A DNA stretch of 41,433 bases from Gemmatales bacterium (GTDB taxonomy: Bacteria; Planctomycetota; Planctomycetia; Gemmatales; HRBIN36). Below are positions 33,174-41,433 of this stretch, piece by piece (within the stretch, counting starts at the first letter, position 1; each line of letters begins with the position of its first letter). The notes below the pieces were generated by a model, which searched no databases, was not told where the DNA came from, and was given only the letters and a program-made list of their open reading frames with translations. Made by a program: the position numbers and the translations under genes. The DNA is taken from contig JANWWR010000166.1 of the NCBI GenBank assembly GCA_025055835.1, forward strand, positions 1 to 41,433. Direction: 5' to 3'.

Positions 33174-34832
33174 ATGACTGCCGCCCGCGTTTCCCTCGCT
33201 TGGATCCTCCTATTCGGCACAGCGGTTCAGCTTCTGGCCGACGAGGGGGCGACCGCTTCTCGTCCGAGGACTGCCGCCGCTCCCGTGTCGCCGGTGTGTC
33301 ACTGCAAGAAGGGCTATCCCTATTCGGCCTACAGCATCATGCCCCTGCTTCCCGCCCCGGTACCGGTCAGCCCCGTGATTCCGCCGTGTCTCCCGGAGCC
33401 GGTGCCGCCAAGCCCCGCCGAACCGCCGCCGATTACTCCCCCGCAGGCTCCGCCAGACGATCTTGAACTTCCAACGCCCGCAATCAGCATCCGGGTCGAG
33501 GTCCCCGCTCAGTCCGCCATCGGCCAGGAACTCGAGTACCGCATCCTGACCGTCAACCGCTCGGCCGCTGCCGCTCATCACGTCACCGTCCGCTGCCGCT
33601 TGCCGGATAACGTCCGCTACGTTCGCAGTCAGCCCCCGGCGATGGTTCTCGGCCGGGAACTGACCTGGGAATTGGGCACGATGCAGCCGGGCAGCCGGCA
33701 TGACATCCAACTGATACTGATCCCGACCGGCGGAGATGAAGTAGACCTGGCGGTCCGCGTTCAGTTCGAGCACGGTGTTCGCATCAAGACGCAGTTGGCC
33801 CGCCCAGCCCTGCAACTGCGAAAATCGGGACCCGCGGATGCTCAACTCCACGAGTCCCTGACCTATCGGCTGAGCGTGACCAACATCGGCGCTGTTCCTG
33901 CGGCCAACGTCGTGATCGTGGACGAGTTGCCCGAAGGCCTCGAAACGCGGGACGGCCGCCGAGTTCTGAGCTTTCCCCTTGGCACACTGGGCAGCGGCGA
34001 GAGCCGACAGGTCACCTACGAGGTCATTGCCCGGCGTCCGGGACGCTTCGTCAATCGGGCCACCGTCACGGCCGAGGGCGGACTTCGGGACGAGGCGCAA
34101 ACGGTGGTCACGGTCAGCGAACCGGCGCTCGCTTTGCGAATCTCGGCTCCGAGCGAGATGTCCTTCGGACGGTCGCTGCCCGTGGAATTGACGGTAAGCA
34201 ACACGGGGAACGCGCCGCTGGACAACGTCGTCGTCACCGCCCCGATTCCAGCCCAGACGGGCCTGGTCAGCGCCAGCGACGGCGGCAAGCAGGTCGGGTC
34301 ACAGATCGAATGGCAGCTCGGCACCTTGCAACCGGGGGCGAAGGCCGCGCTGGAGTTGAAGCTGCGGCCGACCACGGCAGGCCGAGTAGTGGTCGTCGCC
34401 GAGGCCCGGGCAGATCGGGGGCTTCGCGTCACGGCCGATGCCGCTACCGTGATCGTCGGCGAGGCGGGGCTGCTTCTGGAAGTGGTGGACCTGGAAGACC
34501 CGATCGAGGTCGGCGGCGACACGCAGTACAACATCATCATTCGCAATCAGGGCAGCGCACCGACGACGAACATCCGCATCACCGCCTTTGTGCCGCCGGA
34601 ACTGGCCGTGTCCCGCGTCCAGGGGCCCACCGACCACACCAAGGAAGAGGGCAAGATCGTCTTTGAACCGCTCAACCTGCCGCCGATGAAAGACACGATT
34701 TACCGAGTCTATGTCCGGGCCTTGAAACCCGGGGATGTCCGATTTCGCGTGGAAATGACGGCCGATCAGCTACCGGCAGGACCCTTGCGGGAAGAGGAAA
34801 GCACGAACATTTATCCGCCGCAGGTTCGCTGA
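33174..34832 (+). CDS. Exported protein with four DUF11/CARDB-like beta repeats
   Basis: A 552-residue secreted protein. The signal peptide (ARVSLAWILLFGTAVQLLA) is followed by a short Cys motif (VCHCKKGYPYS) and a Pro-rich linker of about 60 residues. Four repeats of 105-115 residues then begin near 103, 210, 316 and 430, each with a phrase like ELEYRILTVNRS, SLTYRLSVTNIG, SLPVELTVSNTG or DTQYNIIIRNQG and later 'LG-x-L-x-PG'. This is the immunoglobulin-like DUF11/CARDB pattern of bacterial surface and adhesion proteins. It may be a cell-wall or envelope structural protein; the Cys pair could form disulfides or bind metal. The ATG at 33174 has a purine-rich site upstream; an ATG at 33063 would give no signal peptide. 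Confidence 0.9.
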   Translation: MTAARVSLAWILLFGTAVQLLADEGATASRPRTAAAPVSPVCHCKKGYPYSAYSIMPLLPAPVPVSPVIPPCLPEPVPPSPAEPPPITPPQAPPDDLELPTPAISIRVEVPAQSAIGQELEYRILTVNRSAAAAHHVTVRCRLPDNVRYVRSQPPAMVLGRELTWELGTMQPGSRHDIQLILIPTGGDEVDLAVRVQFEHGVRIKTQLARPALQLRKSGPADAQLHESLTYRLSVTNIGAVPAANVVIVDELPEGLETRDGRRVLSFPLGTLGSGESRQVTYEVIARRPGRFVNRATVTAEGGLRDEAQTVVTVSEPALALRISAPSEMSFGRSLPVELTVSNTGNAPLDNVVVTAPIPAQTGLVSASDGGKQVGSQIEWQLGTLQPGAKAALELKLRPTTAGRVVVVAEARADRGLRVTADAATVIVGEAGLLLEVVDLEDPIEVGGDTQYNIIIRNQGSAPTTNIRITAFVPPELAVSRVQGPTDHTKEEGKIVFEPLNLPPMKDTIYRVYVRALKPGDVRFRVEMTADQLPAGPLREEESTNIYPPQVR

Positions 34833-34913
34833 CAGTCTGGCGAACCGGGTTCTATCACAAAGCTTTCGACAAACTCGCCTCGGGGGTGTTCCAAGGCCCT
34901 GGCTTTCGCCTAG

Positions 34914-34919
34914 GATAAT
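34914..34919 (+). promoter_or_regulatory. Candidate -10 element for guaA
   Basis: GATAAT matches five of six -10 positions and lies 68 bases before the guaA ATG. No good -35 is found at 16-18 bases; TTCCAA at 34889-34894 is 19 bases away. The leader between promoter and gene shows no purine riboswitch that I can recognise. Confidence 0.25.
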
Positions 34920-34987
34920 GTGTTCCCCATTCCGGGGGCCGGATTCCGCTGTCGCGGGGTGACTTGTGAAAGCCGGTGAAAGCAGTC

Positions 34988-36538
34988 ATGACGACCCTTC
35001 CGAGCGAAAGCATCCTCATTTTCGATTTCGGCTCGCAATATGCCCAGCTGATCGCTCGGCGGGTGCGGGAGGCCCAAGTCTTCTGCCAGATCGTCCGCCA
35101 CGACCTCCCGGCCTCCCGCGTGGCCGAACTCCAACCCAAGGGGCTGATCTTCTCCGGCGGTCCCAACAGCGTTTATGAGCCAGGCGCGCCGCGGTGCGAC
35201 CCGGGCCTGTTTGATCTGGACATTCCCATCCTCGGGCTGTGCTACGGGCTGCAACTCATCTGTCACCTGCAAGGCGGACGAGTGCAGCCGGGATCGGCTC
35301 GGGAATTTGGCCGGAAGACGCTGCGGATCCATGATCCCGACGTGATCCTCCGCGGCGTCCCCAGCGAATCCGTGGTGTGGATGAGTCACGGCGACCAGGC
35401 GGAAATCCTCCCCCCCGATTTTGAGGTGCTGGCCAGCACGGATACTTGTCCCGCGGCGGCCATTCGGCATCGTTCGCGGCCCTGGTTCGGCCTTCAGTTC
35501 CACCCCGAAGTCAGCCATACGGAGCATGGCCGAACCATCCTGCGCAACTTCGTTTATGATGTGTGCGGTTGTCAGGGCCTGTGGCGGATGGAGTCGTTCA
35601 TCGAAAGCACGGTGGCCGAGATTCGGGAGAAGGTCGGCCCGCATCGGGTCATCTGCGGACTGTCGGGCGGCGTGGATTCGTCGGTGACGGCGGCGCTGCT
35701 TCTCAAGGCGGTCGGGCCGCAGGTCGCTTGCATCTTCGTGGACAACGGACTTTTGCGGAAGAACGAAACCGAGGCGGTTCGCCGGACCTTCCAGGATCAC
35801 TTCCACGCAGATTTGCACGTCGTGGATGCCCAGGAACGGTTTCTTTCCGCCCTCGCTGGGGTCAGCGATCCCCAGGAGAAACGCCGACGCATCGGCCATG
35901 TCTTCATCGAAGTCTTCAAGAGCGAGGCGGAACACATCGCCGGAGCGAAGTTTCTCGCCCAGGGCACGCTCTACCCGGACGTGATCGAGAGCGGCGGCGC
36001 GCCGGACGGACCGGCCCACAACATCAAGACGCATCACAACGTCGGGGGACTGCCCGAGGAACTGGGTTTTGAGCTGATCGAGCCGCTCAAAAATCTCTTC
36101 AAGGACGAGGTGCGACGCTTGGGACAGGAACTCGGGTTGCCGGACCAGATCGTCTGGCGGCATCCGTTTCCCGGCCCGGGGCTGGCGGTGCGCTGCCTCG
36201 GCCCGGTGACCCGCGAACGGCTCGACATTCTGCGGCAGGCCGACGCGATCTTTCTGGAGGAGCTGAAGAAGTGCAACTGGTATCGCCGGACCGCTCAGGC
36301 CTTCGCCGTGCTTTTGCCGGTCCAGTCCGTCGGCGTCATGGGGGACGGCCGCACCTACGAAAACGTGGTCGCCCTGCGGGCCGTTCAGACCGAGGATTTC
36401 ATGACCGCGGATTGGGCCCCGCTGCCCCATGATTTCCTCGCCCAAGTGTCCACGCGGATCATTAACGAGGTCCGCGGCGTCAACCGGGTTGTGTACGACA
36501 TCAGCAGTAAGCCGCCCGCTACGATTGAATGGGAATGA
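34988..36538 (+). CDS. guaA: GMP synthase (glutamine-hydrolysing)
   Basis: GuaA aminates XMP to GMP using glutamine and ATP. The 516-residue protein has a class I glutamine amidotransferase half with [20 protein letters not shown], the nucleophile in GLCYGLQL and [11 protein letters not shown] (His and Glu of the triad). The ATP-pyrophosphatase half has the P-loop [14 protein letters not shown], then the XMP-binding region with [13 protein letters not shown] and [15 protein letters not shown]. The C-terminus TIEWE is the family end. The start ATG at 34988 gives the usual N-terminus; a GTG four codons earlier is an alternative. It is a single gene here, separate from guaB. Confidence 0.98.
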   Translation: MTTLPSESILIFDFGSQYAQLIARRVREAQVFCQIVRHDLPASRVAELQPKGLIFSGGPNSVYEPGAPRCDPGLFDLDIPILGLCYGLQLICHLQGGRVQPGSAREFGRKTLRIHDPDVILRGVPSESVVWMSHGDQAEILPPDFEVLASTDTCPAAAIRHRSRPWFGLQFHPEVSHTEHGRTILRNFVYDVCGCQGLWRMESFIESTVAEIREKVGPHRVICGLSGGVDSSVTAALLLKAVGPQVACIFVDNGLLRKNETEAVRRTFQDHFHADLHVVDAQERFLSALAGVSDPQEKRRRIGHVFIEVFKSEAEHIAGAKFLAQGTLYPDVIESGGAPDGPAHNIKTHHNVGGLPEELGFELIEPLKNLFKDEVRRLGQELGLPDQIVWRHPFPGPGLAVRCLGPVTRERLDILRQADAIFLEELKKCNWYRRTAQAFAVLLPVQSVGVMGDGRTYENVVALRAVQTEDFMTADWAPLPHDFLAQVSTRIINEVRGVNRVVYDISSKPPATIEWE

Positions 36539-36661
36539 ACGAGGGCACGATGGTCTCGAAAATCGGCAACCCCCTCCCAAGCGCATCGCCACGGCGGTAT
36601 GATCCAGAATAGGACACCGGGGAGGCGCGGTTCAGCCTTCAACATCTCGGGGAATCTGCTC

Positions 36662-37252
36662 ATGGGACAACTCTACAATGCCGTCGTGGATTATCTGACC
36701 GAGGACGGCTGGCATTTCGGCGTCGCCCAGGAAGACGTCGCCCTCCACTTCGGTTTCCAGGGCCGCAGCAACCTCTGGCAGTGCCTTTGCATTGTCGATG
36801 AGGACAAGGGCTTCGTCCGCTTCTATTCCATCGCTCCGGTCATCGTGCCGGAAGAGCAGCGGGCCGCCGTCAGCGAGTTTCTCACCCGTGCCAACTACGG
36901 CCTGCCCTTGGGCAATTTCGAGATGGACTACCGCGACGGCGAGGTGCGGTTCAAGACCAGCATCGACGTCGAAGGCGGCGAGCTGACGCCGACCATGATC
37001 GAGAACCTGCTCAAGAGCAATCTGACGACGATGGATCAGTATCTGCCCGGTCTGATGCGGGTGTTGTACGGCAACGTCGCCCCGGCCCAAGCGGTGGAGG
37101 CCATTGAATCCGACCTGCTCATGAAGCAACTGACGGAAGACGATCCCTACCTGGACCTGGAAAAACGCGACGATCACGAACTGGGCTTCAGCAGCCTCTC
37201 CGAGGACGATCTGGATGACGACGGGGACGACGAACAATTCCGGCGTTTCTGA
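36662..37252 (+). CDS. YbjN-domain protein
   Basis: A 196-residue cytoplasmic protein with a YbjN-type sensory-transduction fold, related to type III secretion chaperone-like proteins. It begins MGQLYNAVVDYLTEDGWHF and has VDEDKGFVRFYSIAPVIVP, AVSEFLTRANYGLPLGNFEM and GEVRFKTSIDVEG, then LTPTMIENLLKSNLTTMDQY. The C-terminus is a strongly acidic tail (DDLDDDGDDEQFRRF). Members are thought to bind or chaperone other proteins, but no function is proven. I use ATG 36662 because GGGGA is well placed; the frame extends to 36599 with no good start. It follows guaA by 123 bases. Confidence 0.88.
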   Translation: MGQLYNAVVDYLTEDGWHFGVAQEDVALHFGFQGRSNLWQCLCIVDEDKGFVRFYSIAPVIVPEEQRAAVSEFLTRANYGLPLGNFEMDYRDGEVRFKTSIDVEGGELTPTMIENLLKSNLTTMDQYLPGLMRVLYGNVAPAQAVEAIESDLLMKQLTEDDPYLDLEKRDDHELGFSSLSEDDLDDDGDDEQFRRF

Positions 37253-37412
37253 TCCCATCCGGACCAAAGCGCACGCATCGCAATTTGCTTGATTGCCTCA
37301 CGCCGCCGATTTACCTAGCTTGCCAATTCTGTTCTTCCCGCAGAATTCGCATTTCAGGAATCCTCGGTCCTTCGCCGATAGTTGAGGAAACGGAGGGTCT
37401 CGGGGATCCGGT

Positions 37413-38690
37413 ATGCGCCGCACAGTGTCGGCTGGATTCGTGGTTCTGACGGCCCTCGCCGTCGGACTGGCGGAGGAAAGTTCGCCATCCCCGGCCGACG
37501 TTTCGTCCCCCGTTGGTGTGTTCGCCGAGGTCGTCCTGCCTTCCGATGCCCCTCCCCCAGGGCCACAGTCTCCCGTCGCCCTCCAGTGGCCGTGGGTCTA
37601 TCCCTACGCGGCATCGAACAATGCACCCCGCAACATCTGGCTGGATGCCGAGTACGTCCTGTGGTGGAGCAAAGAGGCTCGGTTGCCGCCCCTGGTGACC
37701 GGCGGGCCGCCCGGATCGACGGGCATTCTCGGCCAGCCAGACACGACCATCCTCGCTGGGGCAACCGATCTCGACCATAACCATCGTTCCGGTGGACGCT
37801 TCACCGCCGGGCTGTGGCTCGACTACGATCAGACGCTTGGCATCGAGGGCGGGTATCAGTTTGCCGGGGAACGCACCGTCCATCTTCCCGTCGGAGCGGC
37901 CGTGCGGCCCGCCGAGCCGATCCTGGCCCGGCCCTTCGACGACGCCCAGACCGGCTTGCCAAGCAGCAGCCGCGTGCTGTTTCCCAACCTGCGCATCCAG
38001 TTCGTGGACATCGCCTCTTCCACCTGGTTCCAGGGGGCGGAATTCAGCGTGTTGGTCAATCATTGGCACGGTCCGGCTTACCGCGTGGATTTCGTCGGCG
38101 GCTTCCGCTTTCTGGAACTCCAGGACGAGCTGCGCATCCTCGAATCCAGCAAGATCGACCGCAACGCTCCAGAACTTGGAGGTTCCCGAATCTATCGGAG
38201 CGACGAATTCGCAGTCCGAAATCGCCTCGTCGGTGCTCATGCCGGTCTGCAAGTGAAGGTGATGACAGGTCCGTTCTTCGGGTCGGTTCTAGGCCGGGTG
38301 TCCTTCGGCGGGATGGAGCAGCAGCTCGACATCCGCGGCTTCACCCTTGTCGATTCACCGACGGAGGCACCAGAGCCGTACAACGGCGGGTTCCTTGCCT
38401 TGCCGTCGAATGAAGGGGTGCGCGACCGCTGGAAGTTCGTCGCCGTTCCGGAACTGACGGCCCGCCTCGGCTGCACGTTCCGGCATCGGTACACGCTTTT
38501 CGTCGGCTACACGATCCTCTACTGGGCGGAAGTCCTGCGAGCCGGGGATCAGATCGACCTGACCCTGAATCCGGCCCAGATGCCGATCAGTCCAGCGGTA
38601 ATGGACGGACCGAACCGGCCCGAGGTGCTTTGGCGAGAAACCTCGTTCTGGATTCAAGGCCTCAGTCTCGGCTGCGAAATTCGTTTCTGA
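37413..38690 (+). CDS. BBP7-family outer-membrane beta-barrel protein
   Basis: A 425-residue exported protein of the planctomycete/verrucomicrobial BBP7 family (DUF1551). The signal peptide is MRRTVSAGFVVLTALAVGLA. The conserved opening NIWLDAEYVLWWSKEARLPP followed by PLVTGGPPGSTGILGQPDTT is typical of BBP7. The remainder alternates short aromatic strands and turns (FTAGLWLDYDQTLGIEGGYQ, YRVDFVGGFRFLELQDELRI, LFVGYTILYWAEV, ending in LGCEIRF), as in outer-membrane barrels with a terminal aromatic residue. It may be a porin-like or structural envelope protein. GGGGAT precedes the ATG. The gene stands alone between YbjN and eno. Confidence 0.93.
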   Translation: MRRTVSAGFVVLTALAVGLAEESSPSPADVSSPVGVFAEVVLPSDAPPPGPQSPVALQWPWVYPYAASNNAPRNIWLDAEYVLWWSKEARLPPLVTGGPPGSTGILGQPDTTILAGATDLDHNHRSGGRFTAGLWLDYDQTLGIEGGYQFAGERTVHLPVGAAVRPAEPILARPFDDAQTGLPSSSRVLFPNLRIQFVDIASSTWFQGAEFSVLVNHWHGPAYRVDFVGGFRFLELQDELRILESSKIDRNAPELGGSRIYRSDEFAVRNRLVGAHAGLQVKVMTGPFFGSVLGRVSFGGMEQQLDIRGFTLVDSPTEAPEPYNGGFLALPSNEGVRDRWKFVAVPELTARLGCTFRHRYTLFVGYTILYWAEVLRAGDQIDLTLNPAQMPISPAVMDGPNRPEVLWRETSFWIQGLSLGCEIRF

Positions 38691-38779
38691 AGATGTCACC
38701 GGAACCCCGCGGCCGATAAACTTCCCACCTCTTCACCATTTCATGTGGATTGACTGGCATTTCGTCGCCGATTTTTTCG

Positions 38780-38809
38780 TTGACGTTGAACCGGGTCAAT
38801 CCGTACATC
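38780..38809 (+). promoter_or_regulatory. Candidate promoter for eno
   Basis: TTGACG (38780-38785) matches five of six -35 positions. TACATC (38804-38809), 18 bases downstream, is a weak -10. Transcription would start near 38816, about 34 bases before the eno ATG. TTGA (38786-38789) and TCAA (38796-38799) form a small inverted repeat inside the spacer, which might bind a regulator. Confidence 0.35.
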
Positions 38810-38840
38810 CGAGAGCGTGTTGAATGTCGAGGCCCGGTGA

Positions 38841-40142
<1,302 letters not shown>

Positions 40143-40161
40143 CGTGGCCGACTTCACTTTC

Positions 40162-40188
40162 CCCGACCCGGCGGCGTCCCGGGTCGGG
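40162..40188 (+). terminator. GC-rich hairpin after eno (possible terminator without U-tract)
   Basis: CCCGACCCGG (40162-40171) and CCGGGTCGGG (40179-40188) form a perfect ten-base stem with a seven-base loop, starting 20 bases after the eno stop. No run of T follows, so classical intrinsic termination is not expected. It may pause polymerase or protect the eno mRNA 3' end. Confidence 0.4.
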
Positions 40189-40230
40189 CGGTTCCACGGA
40201 CGCCGATGACATCCCGACCGGACTTCCGCC

Positions 40231-40530
40231 ATGTATCGCCGACCACGCCCCGGCCCCGTCGGCCGATGGATGCGCCGCTGGCTGTATCGGCTCACTCTGC
40301 TGCTCGCCGCCGGATTGGGAGGCCTGGTTCTCATCGCTCCGCACTGCGGTTTCCTTCCCAGACCAGACACCCTGGACCGCATCGCCTGGCTGTTCGCCCA
40401 CGACGATCTCTTGCGAAAAATCAGCGTGGTCAGTGCCGTGGGCCTGTGGCTGACGGCCATCCTCTTTTTCCGCCCCCGCAGCTACGACTACAATTGGTGG
40501 GAACAGGAGGGGTACGCGCATCTGGAATGA
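40231..40530 (+). CDS. Small membrane protein, unknown function
   Basis: A 99-residue protein I do not recognise. After a basic N-terminus (MYRRPRPGPVGRWMRRWLYR) there are two hydrophobic helices: LTLLLAAGLGGLVLIAP and ISVVSAVGLWLTAILFF. The basic end predicts an N-in, C-in hairpin in the inner membrane. The C-terminal tail is Tyr/Trp-rich (SYDYNWWEQEGY). The next gene begins 12 bases after its stop and also encodes a membrane protein, so they are probably cotranscribed. There is no clear ribosome-binding site. Confidence 0.65.
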   Translation: MYRRPRPGPVGRWMRRWLYRLTLLLAAGLGGLVLIAPHCGFLPRPDTLDRIAWLFAHDDLLRKISVVSAVGLWLTAILFFRPRSYDYNWWEQEGYAHLE

Positions 40531-40542
40531 TCCGGCCGACGC

Positions 40543-41106
40543 ATGACGATCCTGACCGAAGATCCCACTTGGATTTACCTGCTTCTGATCGCTGCCGGGG
40601 CTGTCTCCGGCATCGCTTTTTTCTCAACGCAACGGGTTGTTTACCTGCTCGGCGTTCCGGCCGCGCTCGTGCTGGGCGGTCTGGTCTGGCTCGTAGACTA
40701 TCTCGTCGAAACCGATCGGGAACAGGTCGAACGCAAGGTGCAGGAGTTGGCTGAGGCCGTCAACGCCGCCGACTTCGCCAAGATCGAATCCCTCATCTCT
40801 CCCCGCTTCTACACGCCGATGTTCACCTCGAAGCAGCACCTGCTCGACAACGCCAAACGCTATCTCGACCCCCAGGCCAGCCGGCGAACCTCGTTCTGGC
40901 AACTGGACACGCGGTCGATCAGTAGCGGCAAAAGCCTGGTGGTGGACGGAAATGTCAGCGCGTCGGGCCAGTACGGCGGCTACCACGTCGAGGGTTGGTT
41001 CGGGCGGATCGAGCTTACCTTTCTCAAGGACGAAGACGGTCAATGGCGGATCGCCCGCTTCACCGTGGTGGATTCCCAAGGCGGGGAAGTCAGCCTCCGC
41101 CGGTAA
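40543..41106 (+). CDS. Membrane protein with C-terminal NTF2/SnoaL-like domain
   Basis: A 187-residue protein. Two helices at the N-terminus (WIYLLLIAAGAVSGIAFF and VVYLLGVPAALVLGGLVWLV) are followed by a soluble domain from about residue 65: VERKVQELAEAVNAADFAKI, ESLISPRFYT, and a late strand region YHVEGWFGRIELTFL and GQWRIARFTVVD. A long helix, 'N-A-x-D' turn and then a curved sheet ending in a 'W-x-I' strand is the layout of NTF2/SnoaL-like domains, many of which bind small ligands or serve as protein modules. The function is unknown. It is 12 bases after the small membrane protein gene, and a kinase gene follows. Confidence 0.75.
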   Translation: MTILTEDPTWIYLLLIAAGAVSGIAFFSTQRVVYLLGVPAALVLGGLVWLVDYLVETDREQVERKVQELAEAVNAADFAKIESLISPRFYTPMFTSKQHLLDNAKRYLDPQASRRTSFWQLDTRSISSGKSLVVDGNVSASGQYGGYHVEGWFGRIELTFLKDEDGQWRIARFTVVDSQGGEVSLRR

Positions 41107-41179
41107 ATTCTAACCGGTTGACCGCCGTCGTTGCCTGTGTTTACATAAACACCGGAGAGATTGCTTTGGAGAGTCGCCC

Positions 41180-41433
41180 ATGATGTCGCCCAACGAGTTC
41201 TTCGACCCACGGCAACCGACCGCCGATTTCGTCCCCGCTGACACCCCCAAGTCACAACCTGAAACGGTCAGCGTTTCCCGACCGGAACCGCCCACGGAAC
41301 TGAGGCCATCAACCGTACCACCAGCTCTTGCCGAAGCCCCCGCCATTCCCGGCTATCGGATCACCGCGGAGATCGCTCGGGGCGGCATGGGTCGCATCTA
41401 CGCAGCGATCGACGAAACACTTGACCGCGAAGT
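41180..41433 (+). CDS. 5' end of a serine/threonine protein kinase (truncated by window edge)
   Basis: Only 84 codons are visible. The protein begins MMSPNEFFDPRQPTADFV, continues through a Pro/Ser/Thr-rich stretch of about 50 residues, and then enters a Hanks-type kinase domain with IPGYRITAEIARGGMGRIYA, the Gly-rich ATP loop. The catalytic Lys, HRD and DFG motifs lie beyond the window. GGAGAG stands six bases before the ATG. It is the second Ser/Thr kinase in this region, the first being at 29370. Whether it has a membrane helix cannot be judged here. Confidence 0.9.
   Translation, partial: MMSPNEFFDPRQPTADFVPADTPKSQPETVSVSRPEPPTELRPSTVPPALAEAPAIPGYRITAEIARGGMGRIYAAIDETLDRE

Noticed and set aside
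34833..34987. Purine riboswitch upstream of guaA
   Set aside because: I looked for a three-way junction with the conserved loop sequences and saw none.
34910..36592. 560-codon minus-strand frame opposite guaA
   Set aside because: The plus strand encodes a full GMP synthase. The minus-strand translation has no domain.

Overview
The window (41,433 bp, GC-rich) reads as chromosomal DNA of a planctomycete, most likely of the Gemmata lineage (Gemmatales). Support comes from planctomycete-typical families: two large cytochrome-c/DUF1549/DUF1553 proteins, a DUF1501 protein, a TIGR03009-type secreted protein, a BBP7-type outer-membrane barrel, Ser/Thr kinases and an H4MPT-linked C1 gene (mch). I found no insertion sequence, prophage, CRISPR array or rRNA. 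The only tRNA is tRNA-Lys(UUU).

Layout. 1-5.3 kb: the 5' end of a secreted protein, then a divergent ATP-grasp enzyme plus mch (C1 transfer), apt, a GNAT acetyltransferase and a secreted M28 peptidase. 5.4-9.7 kb (minus): a translation operon infB-DUF503-rbfA followed by an endonuclease III-like Fe-S protein without the catalytic lysine. infB has a TTG start fixed by a GAGGAG site. 9.9-14.1 kb: a PSCyt/PSD protein with its Tat-exported DUF1501 partner. 14.2-16.0 kb (minus): a small hypothetical gene and a TlpA-type lipoprotein. 16.5-21.9 kb (plus): TIGR03009-type protein, membrane protein with a putative Cys/His hydrolase domain, HEAT-repeat protein, cyclophilin, seven-blade WD40 protein. 22-25.7 kb (minus): ceramidase-like enzyme, an FHA-GAF-SpoIIE phosphatase and clpS with a changed N-degron pocket. 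26-28.6 kb: a second PSCyt/PSD protein with Ig-like repeats, ending at a strong bidirectional terminator. 28.8-32.4 kb: an RHH/zinc-finger protein, a membrane Ser/Thr kinase and an MFS nucleoside-type transporter. 32.6-41.4 kb: a possible 46-codon gene, tRNA-Lys, a four-repeat DUF11 protein, guaA, a YbjN protein, a BBP7 barrel, eno, two small membrane proteins and the start of another Ser/Thr kinase.

Most of the window is core and envelope biology. The best candidates for something new are protein-level departures from known families: a ClpS lacking most N-degron contact residues downstream of a signalling phosphatase, an Nth-like protein with Phe at the catalytic Lys position, a bacterial ribbon-helix-helix protein ending in a C2H2-like finger, and an uncharacterised ATP-grasp ligase paired with mch. 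I saw no convincing wholly new multi-gene system. All functional calls rest on reading motifs by eye; no database search was run.
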